Counted from the first letter of the stretch, positions 41,754-51,619 are shown. The stretch is DNA of 64,000 nt from an uncultured Parabacteroides sp. (GCF_947855115.1 NZ_CANTZW010000001.1:186001-250000); one strand, 5' to 3'. Translations and numbers: made by a program. The notes: generated by a model not told the origin, from the sequence alone.

Positions 41754-44219
41754 TCAAAAACCAAGTCCCAACTCAAAGGCGAACCGGAAGCTCTCTGCCG
41801 AGCCAAACCAAGAATATTTAGTGGTGAACTTATTCAAGAAAGTAAGCCAGATCCCGCCACCATAAGAGGTATGCCAGCTATGGGAACGTTCGCCGGGAAA
41901 CCAGACCCGTCCATAATCAAATCCCGCAAACAGGCCGTATTTTAAGGGAGTGAACGGATTCTTCAGTTTTCCCATGTCCAAACGTAAATCCGAGTATTGG
42001 TAAAAAGATTGCTTCCCGATAAAACGGTTATCACGGAATCCTCTCAAATCAATCGTGGCGGCTTGATAGAACTCGTAATCATTATCGAACAATACCGTTC
42101 CCTTCATCAAGGAGGCCCAAGTAAAACGATCCGAGAACCGAACGTTCCACGAAAGGCTTCCCTGTACATACGGGAAATTACGTTCCGGCTTTCTCAAATT
42201 CATTTTCCAACCGGCCGTCCATTCCGTTTCCAATACGGGAAGCCACGAACAGAGCCGTTTCGTTATCCGGTAAGTAGCGCCAAGACCTACGAAATAATTC
42301 GTGCGGAAAATAGGATGATCTTTTCCATAAACCGTGTAAATATACCGATCATCCGTACGTTTGGCTTTATACATATCCAAAGAACCGAAGAAAGTCAACA
42401 CCTCTTCTTTCCTCAGATCCATCTCGAAGGATGGATTAAACAGATACGTCCGGAGCTTCACCCGGTTATAATTCTTTTTCTCCTCCTTATAACCCGCCGT
42501 ATTATTTCCAAAACCGAAAAAGTTCTCGAAATTACGGGGTGAAGAGATCGAGGCATTCAAGTATAAACGTCTTCGACCGTCATAACCAGGGAAGATTCCC
42601 GCATACATGAACCCTTTTAAATAATTATATCCGATCCGATGCTGATAGGTAAACGGGGCCCGTTTAAAGCCATACATCGTATATGTAAAGAATGTACCCA
42701 AACTAATACCTTTATCGGAATCGTATATTCCCCACGGGGTAAAAGAGATCTTATGGTATTTTATTTTCCGGTAATCATATGTATAATCCTTATCATAGAC
42801 ATGTATTTTCCGGCTTCGATTCAATCGATACCGATTCTCCCCCTCTCCGGAGATCAAGTATATCGGGAAGCCTTTCCGCATATTGCCTCTCACTTCAAAC
42901 GTATCGTTTCCCGCAAGCCCATATAGCCACAGTTCCTTGGTTTCCTTGCCGGAAAATTGTTGTTCCAACCTACAATCACCGGTCTCGGGATCATACATCC
43001 GTAAAACAGTCCGGTCGGGCGCCTGCCGTTCGATCAAGAAATAATCGGATCGATTGGTCCCGGCGACTACAGGTGTACGTCGCAATAAGCGATAATACCG
43101 GCCGGCAACCGCCTCCAACTCTTGCCTCCTTCGTTTCAGCTTTCGTTTGATCAGCTCTATCTCTTCATGTTTCACGCCTTCCGGCAAATAAGTGAAAGCG
43201 CTATCGATCAAAGAGTCGGTCATCTGTCTTCGGAGCTCTCGGGCCTGGCGTATCCAAACCGATTCATCGCTGCGACCCGCTACCGCCATATCCAACGCAA
43301 AAGCCAGCTTATTGATTCTCTTTATATCTTTTAAAATAAGACTATCATAATTACAAATAAAATCCAACGAGAGCATCTTCAACATTCGCTTGAACAATAC
43401 TCCGTCTACCTTCGTAAAAGCATGATTCCTATCGATCACGACCGGGGTATAAATCACGCTATCATTTACGGCACGCGACTGCCATTTCCAGTTCTCGCCC
43501 GTCTTATTCCAATCCCCGATCCACATATCGAAAATACGTTCCCGAATATATAGATCTTGATCTGCCATATGGCTTTTACTCACTTGAAGGCTGTCCAGAA
43601 ATTCCTCGGTGGTATACAAATCAGAACTCAAATTAACATCCGGTACATGTATCAGATTGACCAGTCTATCCAGCATATCATTATCGCCTGTCGCTGTGTC
43701 TCTCCGTGCGTGAGAAGAAACATAATAAATACGGGATGGAGAGAAACTCAATCCCGCGGATTTCGCTAAAAAATCAGCGACCACGAAGGTATAAGGATTG
43801 ATTATCGTATAAGCATCTCCCAGAAACTCATCCAGATACGTGTTCTTGAAATCGGCTTTATTATATATTTCCCGGAAAAGCCTCGACTCCAAAAAACTTG
43901 TCGAGCCACCCAATGGTTTCAACAAAAACAATTGTTTACGCTTATTCTCCAGCAACCATCCATGAAAACCTTCCATCCACCCGATGACATCCATCCCGCC
44001 ACCCAACGTTTCTATCGTAGCCGAAGGAACCCTAACCGGGATCGTATAGAGATGACGGTAATGCCGTCCCCACATCCAATTATATAGCTTGCTCTTGCCA
44101 CTATCCGCTTGGGGATAGATAGACCTACGTACCCAATCCTGAGACTGGGAACAAAGCAAGCCGGGCATAAGCACAAAGAATATAAATATGATATATCTAT
44201 AAGATGACCGCATGGGCAA
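41754..44219 (-). CDS. Large outer-membrane beta-barrel protein
   Basis: 821 residues with signal peptide ending near LLCSQSQ (possible lipobox Cys). Residues 50-430 form a soluble part that includes the acidic and His-bearing block IDRNHAFTKVDGVLFKRM and the ERQAPDRTVLRMYDPETGD beta stretch. The C-terminal 380 residues have the alternating aromatic pattern of a beta-barrel (TYQHRIGYNYLKGFMYAGIF) and end in Phe (ELGLGF), as needed for Bam insertion. Bacteroidetes carry many such proteins beside metallophosphoesterase-like parts; I do not know the function of this one. It stands alone. Confidence 0.75.
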   Translation of the reverse strand: MPMRSSYRYIIFIFFVLMPGLLCSQSQDWVRRSIYPQADSGKSKLYNWMWGRHYRHLYTIPVRVPSATIETLGGGMDVIGWMEGFHGWLLENKRKQLFLLKPLGGSTSFLESRLFREIYNKADFKNTYLDEFLGDAYTIINPYTFVVADFLAKSAGLSFSPSRIYYVSSHARRDTATGDNDMLDRLVNLIHVPDVNLSSDLYTTEEFLDSLQVSKSHMADQDLYIRERIFDMWIGDWNKTGENWKWQSRAVNDSVIYTPVVIDRNHAFTKVDGVLFKRMLKMLSLDFICNYDSLILKDIKRINKLAFALDMAVAGRSDESVWIRQARELRRQMTDSLIDSAFTYLPEGVKHEEIELIKRKLKRRRQELEAVAGRYYRLLRRTPVVAGTNRSDYFLIERQAPDRTVLRMYDPETGDCRLEQQFSGKETKELWLYGLAGNDTFEVRGNMRKGFPIYLISGEGENRYRLNRSRKIHVYDKDYTYDYRKIKYHKISFTPWGIYDSDKGISLGTFFTYTMYGFKRAPFTYQHRIGYNYLKGFMYAGIFPGYDGRRRLYLNASISSPRNFENFFGFGNNTAGYKEEKKNYNRVKLRTYLFNPSFEMDLRKEEVLTFFGSLDMYKAKRTDDRYIYTVYGKDHPIFRTNYFVGLGATYRITKRLCSWLPVLETEWTAGWKMNLRKPERNFPYVQGSLSWNVRFSDRFTWASLMKGTVLFDNDYEFYQAATIDLRGFRDNRFIGKQSFYQYSDLRLDMGKLKNPFTPLKYGLFAGFDYGRVWFPGERSHSWHTSYGGGIWLTFLNKFTTKYSWFGSAESFRFAFELGLGF

Positions 44220-44353
44220 TTTCTTTCTGATTTTGTTTTGCTAATAACAGGGGTAAGACAAGAGTTGTTTTGTTTTTTAGCGCAAGAGAAGAATCAAGGA
44301 CTCGACGTATCAACAGGCAATAATCATATATTTCGGGTAGGCAATTCTAAAAT

Positions 44354-44368
44354 CATGCTATAAAACAT
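44354..44368. promoter_or_regulatory. 15-bp shared motif upstream of galM
   Basis: CATGCTATAAAACAT, identical to 56724-56738. It is a partial palindrome (10 of 14 central positions). It lies 69 bases before the galM ATG, and about 35 bp upstream of a weak -7 box (TACTTTTA at 44403). A regulator site shared with the small-protein locus is the simplest reading. Confidence 0.4.
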
Positions 44369-44437
44369 TATTCAGAAAGGTTATAAATACAAAGAAGAAA
44401 GTTACTTTTACACGCAATTTCAATAATATTGATACGC

Positions 44438-45514
44438 ATGAAGAACAAAAATACACTGTCGGGCTTGTCTGTAGCCAATTTCAGCAAGCAAATTGACGGG
44501 AAAGAAACAGCGCTTTATACCCTGTGTAACAAGGTTGGAGCAGAGCTAGCGATCACGAATTATGGAGCGAAAATCGTTTTGCTGATGGTTCCGGATAAGA
44601 ATGGAAAAATGACCGATGTCGTTACCGGCCATAATTCGATTGAAGAGTACTTAACATCAGAGGAACCTTATTTCGGAGCTATTTGCGGTCGTTATGGAAA
44701 TCGTATCGCCAAAGGAAAATTCATGATTGATGGAATTACTTATGACAAGTTAGCCATAAATAACGGCCCCAACAGTTTACATGGCGGTATCAAAGGATTC
44801 AACGCTGTCGTATGGGACGCCAAACAAATAGACGAACAAACCATTGAGTTGAAATATACCTCCGCTGACGGCGAGGAGGGATTCCCCGGAGAATTAAAAA
44901 CAACCGTAACTTATCATCTGACCGATGAGAACGAGGTCGTTATCTCCTATCAGGCCACGACGGACAAACCTACGGTCTTAAACCTGACCAATCATTCTTA
45001 CTTTAATCTATCCGGCGCTGGAGATCCTTATATAGGAGACCATATCCTCACGATCAACGCCGACTATTACCTGCCTACGGACAATACGGCGATCCCGTAC
45101 GGACCCAAAGAAAAGGTAGAAGGTACACCGATGGATTTCCGGACGCCTCATGAGGTAGGTGAGCGAATCAACGACGATTTCGAGCAGCTTGTATTCGGTA
45201 AGGGATACGACCACACGTACGTATTGAACAAAGAAGGTAACGAACTTTCTTTCTGTGCCCGCTGCTCTTCCCCCAAGACCGGTATCGTAATGGAAACCTA
45301 TACGACCCAACCGGGTGTGCAATTATACACAGGAAACTGGATGACCGGGAACTTCGAAGGCAAGAACGGACAACGTTACCCGGAACGGGCCGCTTTATGC
45401 CTGGAGACCCAACATTTCCCCGACAGCCCCAACAAACCGGAATATCCGACAACGGAACTCCGTCCTGGCGAGGCTTTCCAAAGTACTACTATTTATAAAT
45501 TCAGTGTAGAATAA
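44438..45514 (+). CDS. galM: Aldose 1-epimerase (galactose mutarotase)
   Basis: 358 residues. The start is the ATG at 44438; the frame extends three codons to a TTG at 44429 that I do not favour. Family blocks: YGAKIVLLMVPDKNG, RYGNRIAKGKF, the catalytic His in NHSYFNLSG, and the catalytic Glu in CLETQHFPDSPN near the C-terminus. It interconverts alpha- and beta-galactose so that galactokinase can use it. First gene of the galactose cluster galM-transporter-galK. Confidence 0.95.
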   Translation: MKNKNTLSGLSVANFSKQIDGKETALYTLCNKVGAELAITNYGAKIVLLMVPDKNGKMTDVVTGHNSIEEYLTSEEPYFGAICGRYGNRIAKGKFMIDGITYDKLAINNGPNSLHGGIKGFNAVVWDAKQIDEQTIELKYTSADGEEGFPGELKTTVTYHLTDENEVVISYQATTDKPTVLNLTNHSYFNLSGAGDPYIGDHILTINADYYLPTDNTAIPYGPKEKVEGTPMDFRTPHEVGERINDDFEQLVFGKGYDHTYVLNKEGNELSFCARCSSPKTGIVMETYTTQPGVQLYTGNWMTGNFEGKNGQRYPERAALCLETQHFPDSPNKPEYPTTELRPGEAFQSTTIYKFSVE

Positions 45515-45559
45515 GAGAATAATCTAAGTAATCTAATAATCTAAAACAACAAAAAAGAA

Positions 45560-46837
45560 ATGGAATCAACAGCAAAAAAGAATTACACATTGCCTATTAT
45601 CATGATGGTGGCTCTCTTCTTCATGATATCTTTCGTGACGGGTCTGCAGAACCCATTCGGTATTATCGTTAAGAACCAATTCGCTGCCAGCAACTTTATG
45701 TCGCAACTGGGTAACGCGGCAAACTTTATCGCCTATGCCTTTATGGGTATCCCGGCCGGTATGTTATTGCAGAAGATCGGTTACAAGAAAACCGCTTTGT
45801 TAGCGATTATCGTAGGTTTCTGCGGCGTGGGAATCTCTTTCCTTTCCGGTGTGGTAAGCAGTTACGCGGTTTACCTGACAGGCGCATTCGTATCCGGCTT
45901 CTCCATGTGTATGTTGAATACCGTGGTAAACCCGATGCTTAACACGCTTGGCGGCGGTGGAAACAAAGGTAACCAATTGATTCAGGTAGCAGGTTCTGTA
46001 AACTCTATCGGAGCCACAATCGTTCCCGTATTGGTAGGTTATCTAATGGGTGATGTAGCCAAGGCACAGATCAGCGACGCAAATCCGGCATTGTTCTTGG
46101 CCATGGGTATTTTCGCGATCGTATTCGTGGTATTATTTATCATGGATATCCCTGAACCACACATGGTGAAAGAAGGAGACGCTCCTAAGACTCCAGACAA
46201 ACACAGCGCTTTGTCTTTCCGTCATTTCATTTTAGGAACAATCGCGATTTTCCTCTATGTAGGTGTTGAGGTAGGTATCCCCAACTTCATGAATTTGTTC
46301 GCCACTTCTCCCGAGATCGGTATCGATCCTACCGTAGCCGGTTCTATCGTAGGTACATATTGGTTCTTGATGATGATCGGACGTTTGTTCGGCGCTTCTT
46401 TCGGAGCGAAGATCTCTAGTAAGACGATGTTGTCGTCGGCAGCTACAATCGGTATGATTTTCATCTTGATCGCTATTTTCGCCCCTGAGACTACGAAAGT
46501 CAGTATGCCCGTATTCTTGTCTGATATCTCCTTTGGTATGGTAGAGGTTCCGGTCGGAATCATGTTCATGGCTCTTTGCGGTCTGTGTACTTCCATCATG
46601 TGGGGCGGTATCTTTAACTTAGCGGTAGAAGGTTTGGGCAAATATACGGCAGCCGCTTCCGGAATCTTCATGGTAATGGTTTGCGGTGGTGGTATCCTTC
46701 CGTTGATCCAAGGTGCCGTAGCCGACGCAGGTGGCTTTGTCACTAGCTTCTGGGTAGTATTCTTAGGATTGGCTTATTTGCTATATTACGCTTTGATCGG
46801 TAGCAAGAACGTAAACAAAGATATTCCTGTTGAATAA
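45560..46837 (+). CDS. Glucose/galactose MFS transporter, FHS family
   Basis: 425 residues, 12 TM helices. FFMISFVTGLQNPFGIIVK in the first helix and GNAANFIAYAFMGIPAGML are typical of the fucose-galactose-glucose:H+ symporter family (GluP/FucP). Long acidic-to-basic central loop near residues 205-220. It is placed 45 bases after galM, so galactose is the likely substrate. A strong hairpin follows the gene, before galK. The leader has three repeats of TAATCTAA just before the start. Confidence 0.93.
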   Translation: MESTAKKNYTLPIIMMVALFFMISFVTGLQNPFGIIVKNQFAASNFMSQLGNAANFIAYAFMGIPAGMLLQKIGYKKTALLAIIVGFCGVGISFLSGVVSSYAVYLTGAFVSGFSMCMLNTVVNPMLNTLGGGGNKGNQLIQVAGSVNSIGATIVPVLVGYLMGDVAKAQISDANPALFLAMGIFAIVFVVLFIMDIPEPHMVKEGDAPKTPDKHSALSFRHFILGTIAIFLYVGVEVGIPNFMNLFATSPEIGIDPTVAGSIVGTYWFLMMIGRLFGASFGAKISSKTMLSSAATIGMIFILIAIFAPETTKVSMPVFLSDISFGMVEVPVGIMFMALCGLCTSIMWGGIFNLAVEGLGKYTAAASGIFMVMVCGGGILPLIQGAVADAGGFVTSFWVVFLGLAYLLYYALIGSKNVNKDIPVE

Positions 46838-46860
46838 TAAGGACAGGACATAGTATGATA

Positions 46861-46907
46861 AAGAAGAAATTATCCGGCAGAGTTTTCTGAAGGGATAATT
46901 TCTTCTT
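46861..46907 (+). terminator. 15-bp hairpin between transporter and galK
   Basis: Arms AAGAAGAAATTATCC (46861-46875) and GGATAATTTCTTCTT (46893-46907) pair perfectly around a 17-base loop, which itself can pair GCAGA with TCTG. The tail GTTTATTC is T-rich but short. It may be a partial terminator or RNA-stability element that sets a galP:galK ratio. Confidence 0.55.
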
Positions 46908-46944
46908 GTTTATTCAATTATTTACCTTAATCAAATTAAATATC

Positions 46945-48090
46945 ATGCAACAAGAAATCAGAACTAAATTCAAAGAGTTATTTAATACTGAAGGTAGCTT
47001 ATACACATCTCCGGGACGTATTAACCTGATCGGTGAACATACCGATTACAACGGAGGATTCGTTTTTCCCGGCGCCGTAGATAAAGGGATGATCGCAGAG
47101 ATCAAGCCGAATGGAACAGGTAAAGTCCGGGCTTTTTCTATCGACTTGAATGATTATACCGAATTCGGCTTGACCGAGGAGGATGCTCCTTCCGCAAGCT
47201 GGGCAAGATACATCTTCGGCGTATGCCGCGAGATAATCAAGCGCGGTGGCGCTATACAAGGTTTCGACACCGTATTCGCGGGTGATGTACCCTTGGGCGC
47301 GGGAATGTCTTCTTCCGCGGCATTGGAAAGCACGTATGCTTTTGCCTTGAACGACTTATTCTCATTGAATATCGATAAATTCGAGTTGGCTAAGATCGGT
47401 CAAGCCACGGAACATAATTATTGCGGCGTGAATTGCGGTATCATGGATCAATTCGCTTCCGTGTTCGGTAAGGCAGGAAGTTTGATTCGTCTGGATTGCC
47501 GTTCTTTGGAATATAAATATTATCCGTTTAACCCGGTTGGCTATAAACTCGTGTTATTGGATTCCGTCGTTAAGCACGAGTTGGCGTCTTCCGCCTATAA
47601 TAAACGTCGCAAATCCTGCGAGAACGTGGTAGCCGCCATTCGCCGTAACCATCCGGAAGTAGAGTTCTTACGCGACGCTACGATGGAGATGCTGAACGAG
47701 GTAAAAGCGGATGTCAGCGCCGAGGATTATATGCGCGCCGAATATGTCATTGAGGAAATCCAACGTGTACTCGATGTATGTGCCGCGCTGGAGAAAGGAG
47801 ACTACGAGACTGTCGGCGAAAAGATGTACGGCACTCACCACGGCATGAGCAAGCTCTATGAGGTTAGTTGCGAGGAACTGGATTTCTTGAACGATATCGC
47901 CAAGGAATGTGGCGTAACGGGTTCTCGTGTAATGGGCGGAGGATTCGGCGGTTGTACGATCAACTTGGTTAAGGATGAGCTATACGACCAATTCGTGAAG
48001 AAAGCTTTCTCCGCATACAAGGAGAAGTTTGGCCGCGAGCCCAAATTATATAATGTAGTAATCAGTGACGGAGCGCACAAACTCTGCTAA
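46945..48090 (+). CDS. galK: Galactokinase
   Basis: 381 residues from the ATG at 46945; the frame is open further but those codons are AT-rich and lie beyond the hairpin arm. GHMP-kinase features: GRINLIGEHTDYNGG (galactokinase signature), ATP loop PLGAGMSSSAALES, catalytic-Asp region NCGIMDQFASVFG, and motif 3 GGGFGGCTINLV. It makes galactose-1-P, the first Leloir step. galT and galE are not in the window. Confidence 0.96.
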   Translation: MQQEIRTKFKELFNTEGSLYTSPGRINLIGEHTDYNGGFVFPGAVDKGMIAEIKPNGTGKVRAFSIDLNDYTEFGLTEEDAPSASWARYIFGVCREIIKRGGAIQGFDTVFAGDVPLGAGMSSSAALESTYAFALNDLFSLNIDKFELAKIGQATEHNYCGVNCGIMDQFASVFGKAGSLIRLDCRSLEYKYYPFNPVGYKLVLLDSVVKHELASSAYNKRRKSCENVVAAIRRNHPEVEFLRDATMEMLNEVKADVSAEDYMRAEYVIEEIQRVLDVCAALEKGDYETVGEKMYGTHHGMSKLYEVSCEELDFLNDIAKECGVTGSRVMGGGFGGCTINLVKDELYDQFVKKAFSAYKEKFGREPKLYNVVISDGAHKLC

Positions 48091-48110
48091 TCTTTTAAAT
48101 CCATAAAACG

Positions 48111-48803
48111 ATGCCAACCGCTTTTTATCAAGATGAAGTGAAATTCTATGTTGCCGTAGATTGTATCATTCTCGGTTTTAACAATAAGGAACTAAACGTA
48201 TTACTATACAAACGTTCGTTCGAGCCGATGAAAGGACAATGGTCCCTTATGGGAGGCTTCGTGAAATCCGGGGAAAGCGTGGATGAAGCGGCATCGCGGG
48301 TATTAACCGATTGTACGGGTATCGAGCGTCTTTTTATGGAACAAATAGGGGCTTACGGAGATGTATCGCGCGACCTGGGGGAGCGGGTTATCTCCGTAGC
48401 TTACTATTCTTTGGTGAACATGAATGATTTCAACCCCGAGATACTGGAAGCCCATAACGCTACCTGGACTAAGATATCCGAGCTTCCGGACCTGATCTTC
48501 GACCACAACCAGATGATAAAGGATACACTGTCTGTCCTAAAAAAGAAGGCGGCTAGCCGTCCTATCGGTTTCAATTTGCTACCCGAGCAATTCACCCTGC
48601 CTCAACTACAAACCTTGTATGAGGCGATCTACCAAACCTCCTTGGACAAACGAAATTTCCGCAAAAAGCTAAACGCCATGGCCATTCTGGAAAAGTTGGA
48701 TATCAAAGACAAGAAAAGTTCTAAACGAGGGGCTTTCCTATACAAATTCAACGCAAAGAAATACAATAAACTGGTTGAGCAGGGTTTCGATTTCTCGCTC
48801 TAG
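48111..48803 (+). CDS. Nudix-fold transcriptional regulator (AraR/NrtR-like)
   Basis: 230 residues. The N-terminal 140 residues are a Nudix fold, but the box GFVKSGESVDEAAS-RVLTDCTGI lacks the catalytic glutamates (REUxEE has become RVLTDC), so it should sense rather than hydrolyse. The C-terminal part (from about 145) is the winged helix of NrtR-like regulators: LPEQFTLPQLQTLYEAIY and FRKKLNAMAILEKLDI. A Bacteroides homolog, AraR, senses L-arabinose. Here it follows galK by 20 bases and precedes transketolase; araBAD are not nearby. The true ligand could be arabinose, galactose or a pentose phosphate. Confidence 0.88.
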   Translation: MPTAFYQDEVKFYVAVDCIILGFNNKELNVLLYKRSFEPMKGQWSLMGGFVKSGESVDEAASRVLTDCTGIERLFMEQIGAYGDVSRDLGERVISVAYYSLVNMNDFNPEILEAHNATWTKISELPDLIFDHNQMIKDTLSVLKKKAASRPIGFNLLPEQFTLPQLQTLYEAIYQTSLDKRNFRKKLNAMAILEKLDIKDKKSSKRGAFLYKFNAKKYNKLVEQGFDFSL

Positions 48804-48976
48804 CCCCCATAAATATACCTCAAATCCATTCACGCCGGACAAACCAATTACACGATAGGCTCCTATTTGTAATTCAACGCAGTTACCCCCTGTTTACCCC
48901 CCAAGATAAAAAAACAGGAACCTTTACCGAAAAGGAATTGTTTGATTGATATAACGGCTCTTACAAAGAGTTTGAT

Positions 48977-48984
48977 TATCTTTG
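48977..48984 (+). promoter_or_regulatory. Promoter -7 box of transketolase gene
   Basis: TATCTTTG is a perfect TAnnTTTG box, 28 bases before the ATG at 49012. A TTTG at 48941 is too far for the standard gap, so an activator may be used. Confidence 0.5.
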
Positions 48985-49011
48985 CAGTCAAATAATAATT
49001 CATCTGATAAA

Positions 49012-51042
49012 ATGAACGATATTCAAGTAATGAACAAAGCAGCTGATAACATCCGTATACTGGCTGCGTCAATGGTGGAGAAGGCGAACTCCGGGCATCC
49101 GGGTGGTGCTATGGGTGGTGCAGACTTTGTTAACGTACTGTTCTCTGAGTTCTTAATATACGATCCCAAGAACCCGAAATGGGAAGGACGCGATCGTTTC
49201 TTCCTTGACCCGGGGCATATGTCTCCGATGCTTTATTCCGTACTGGCTTTAAGCGGCAAATTCACGTTGGATGAACTTCAACAGTTTCGTCAATGGGGAA
49301 GCGTTACTCCGGGGCATCCCGAGGTAGATGTAATGCGTGGTATCGAAAACACGTCCGGCCCATTGGGACAAGGACATACTTATGCGGTAGGTGCGGCTAT
49401 CGCGGCTAAATTCTTGAAAGCACGTCTGGGAGAGGAAGTAATGAACCAGACTATTTACGCATATATTTCCGATGGTGGTATCCAAGAGGAAATCTCCCAA
49501 GGGGCCGGACGTATCGCCGGAACATTGGGATTAGACAACTTGATCATGTTCTACGACGCAAACAACGTACAGCTATCTACCAAGGTAGAGGAGGTCGACG
49601 CAGAGAACGTGGCTATGAAATATGAGGCTTGGGGCTGGAAAGTCATCCAAATAAACGGTAACGATGTCGATGAGATCCGTAAAGCCTTGAAAGAGGCTAA
49701 GGCCGAGATCTCCAAACCGACGTTGATTATCGGTAATACGATCATGGGAAAAGGTGCCGTCGGCGCGGATAATAGCTCCTACGAGGATAAGGTATCCACC
49801 CACGGACAACCTCTATCCGCGGCTGGAGCCTCTATCGCGGACACGATCAAGAACCTAGGAGGCGACCCAGAACATCCCTTCACGATTTTCCCCGAGGTAG
49901 CCGAATTATATGCCAAACGAGAGAAAGAGCTGGAAATAATCGTTGCCGAACGATACGCTGTAAAAGACGTATGGGCTAAAGCTCACCCGGATTTGGCGGT
50001 TAAAATGGAGCAATGGTTCTCCGGAAAGGTTCCCGAAATCGACTGGGACGCAATCGAACAGAAAGCGAACCAAGCGACCCGTGCCGCTTCCGCCACCGTA
50101 TTGGGAGTACTTGCTACCCATGTGGAAAACATGATCGTCGCCTCTGCCGACCTTTCCAACTCTGATAAGACCGACGGATTCTTGAAGAAGACCCATGCTT
50201 TCGTGAAAGGTGATTTTAGCGGAGCGTTCCTTCAAGCCGGCGTAGCGGAGCTTTCCATGGCTTGTATCTGTATCGGTATGTCTCTGCACGGTGGAGTGAT
50301 CGCCGCTTGCGGTACATTCTTCGTGTTCTCGGATTATATGAAGCCTGCGTTACGTATGGCCGCATTGATGGAGCAACCCGTAAAATTTATCTGGACACAC
50401 GATGCTTTCCGCGTCGGAGAAGACGGACCTACGCACGAGCCGGTAGAACAAGAGGCCCAAGTACGTTTGTTAGAGAAATTGAAGAATCATAAAGGGCGCA
50501 ACTCCATGTTGGTGCTTCGTCCGGCAGACGTAGAGGAAACTACGGTCGCTTGGAAACTAGCGATGGAAAATACCCATACTCCTACCGCCTTGATTCTTTC
50601 CCGTCAGAATATCACAGACCTTCCCGCTATAGAAAACCGCTATCAAGAGGCTTTGCAAGCGGAAAAGGGTGCCTATATCGTCAATGAGGACGCTAATGCG
50701 GATGTAATTCTTTTAGCTTCCGGTTCCGAGGTATCGACCTTGGTCGAGGGCGCGGCCTTACTTCGTGCCGAAGGTGTAAAGGTTCGTATCGTTTCTGTTC
50801 CTTCCGAAGGCTTATTCCGTTCACAAAGTAAGGAATATCAAGAATCCATCCTTCCCGCAGGAAGCAAGATCTTCGGTTTAACCGCAGGTCTTCCGGTCAA
50901 TCTGGAAGGTTTGGTAGGTTCTAACGGTAAGGTCTGGGGACTTGATTCCTTCGGTTTCTCCGCTCCTTACAAAGTATTGGACGAGAAATTAGGCTTCACG
51001 GCTAAGAACGTTTATAACCAAGTAAAAGAATTATTAGCATAA
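49012..51042 (+). CDS. tkt: Transketolase
   Basis: 676 residues from the ATG at 49012 (MNDIQVMNKAADNIR); a TTG ten codons earlier lies in the promoter box and is rejected. Thiamine-diphosphate enzyme of the pentose-phosphate pathway. Blocks: ANSGHPGGAMGGADF, SGPLGQG, ThDP-binding YISDGGIQEEISQGAG (the usual GDG reads SDG), the central pyrimidine-domain Glu region GVAELSMACI, and HDAFRVGEDGPTHEPVEQ. It ends two bases before rpiB, forming a sugar-phosphate shuffling pair. Confidence 0.95.
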   Translation: MNDIQVMNKAADNIRILAASMVEKANSGHPGGAMGGADFVNVLFSEFLIYDPKNPKWEGRDRFFLDPGHMSPMLYSVLALSGKFTLDELQQFRQWGSVTPGHPEVDVMRGIENTSGPLGQGHTYAVGAAIAAKFLKARLGEEVMNQTIYAYISDGGIQEEISQGAGRIAGTLGLDNLIMFYDANNVQLSTKVEEVDAENVAMKYEAWGWKVIQINGNDVDEIRKALKEAKAEISKPTLIIGNTIMGKGAVGADNSSYEDKVSTHGQPLSAAGASIADTIKNLGGDPEHPFTIFPEVAELYAKREKELEIIVAERYAVKDVWAKAHPDLAVKMEQWFSGKVPEIDWDAIEQKANQATRAASATVLGVLATHVENMIVASADLSNSDKTDGFLKKTHAFVKGDFSGAFLQAGVAELSMACICIGMSLHGGVIAACGTFFVFSDYMKPALRMAALMEQPVKFIWTHDAFRVGEDGPTHEPVEQEAQVRLLEKLKNHKGRNSMLVLRPADVEETTVAWKLAMENTHTPTALILSRQNITDLPAIENRYQEALQAEKGAYIVNEDANADVILLASGSEVSTLVEGAALLRAEGVKVRIVSVPSEGLFRSQSKEYQESILPAGSKIFGLTAGLPVNLEGLVGSNGKVWGLDSFGFSAPYKVLDEKLGFTAKNVYNQVKELLA

Positions 51043-51044
51043 AG

Positions 51045-51476
51045 ATGGGTATAGTAGGTTTATGTAGCGATCACGCTGGTTTTGAGTTAAAAGAATATAT
51101 AAAGACAATCCTCGATGAAAGAGGGTTGTCTTACAAAGATTTTGGGACTTATTCCTCCGATAGTTGCGATTATCCGGATTTCGCCCACCTGATGGGCAAG
51201 GCCATAGAGGATGGCGAGGTTTATCCGGGAATAGCAGTCTGTGGCACAGGCAATGGTATTAGCATGGCATTGAACAAGCATCGGGGTATCCGTGCCGCTT
51301 TATGTTGGCAAGAGGATATCGCGAAACTGGCACGCGAGCATAATGACGCGAACGTGTTATCAATGCCCGGCCGTTTTATCAGCCATGAAGAGGCTAAAAA
51401 AATCGTTGAAATATTCTTGGATACACCTTTCGAAGGTGGCCGTCACCAACGTCGCATAGACAAGATCCCTTTGTAA
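51045..51476 (+). CDS. rpiB: Ribose-5-phosphate isomerase B
   Basis: 143 residues, usual RpiB size. SDHAGFELK at the N-terminus and VCGTGNGISMALNKHRGIRA with the catalytic Cys near residue 66 are diagnostic. It interconverts ribulose-5-P and ribose-5-P and feeds transketolase. Coupled to tkt with a 2-base gap and followed by a strong bidirectional terminator. Confidence 0.96.
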   Translation: MGIVGLCSDHAGFELKEYIKTILDERGLSYKDFGTYSSDSCDYPDFAHLMGKAIEDGEVYPGIAVCGTGNGISMALNKHRGIRAALCWQEDIAKLAREHNDANVLSMPGRFISHEEAKKIVEIFLDTPFEGGRHQRRIDKIPL

Positions 51477-51507
51477 AGTCTGTAATAAAATCACTTTATA
51501 AATAAAG

Positions 51508-51548
51508 AAGGCTCTCCCATGGTTCGCTTACCATTCGGAGAGCCTTTT
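51508..51548. terminator. Bidirectional intrinsic terminator rpiB / pycB
   Basis: Perfect 10-bp stem AAGGCTCTCC (51508-51517) and GGAGAGCCTT (51537-51546), then TT on the plus strand and CTTCTTTATTTAT on the minus strand. It serves both convergent transcripts. Confidence 0.85.
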
Positions 51549-51619
51549 CGTATCACCGTTTAAACGGCAACGTACATATAATAGATGACGGATGCCAAAT
51601 TTAATGACCTTCTATTACA

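Noticed and set aside
46906..46944. Longer N-terminus of galactokinase
   Set aside because: The codons overlap the hairpin arm and are not galactokinase-like; MQQEIRTKF at 46945 fits the family.
48982..49011. TTG start for transketolase
   Set aside because: It lies within the TATCTTTG promoter box; the ATG at 49012 starts the conserved protein.
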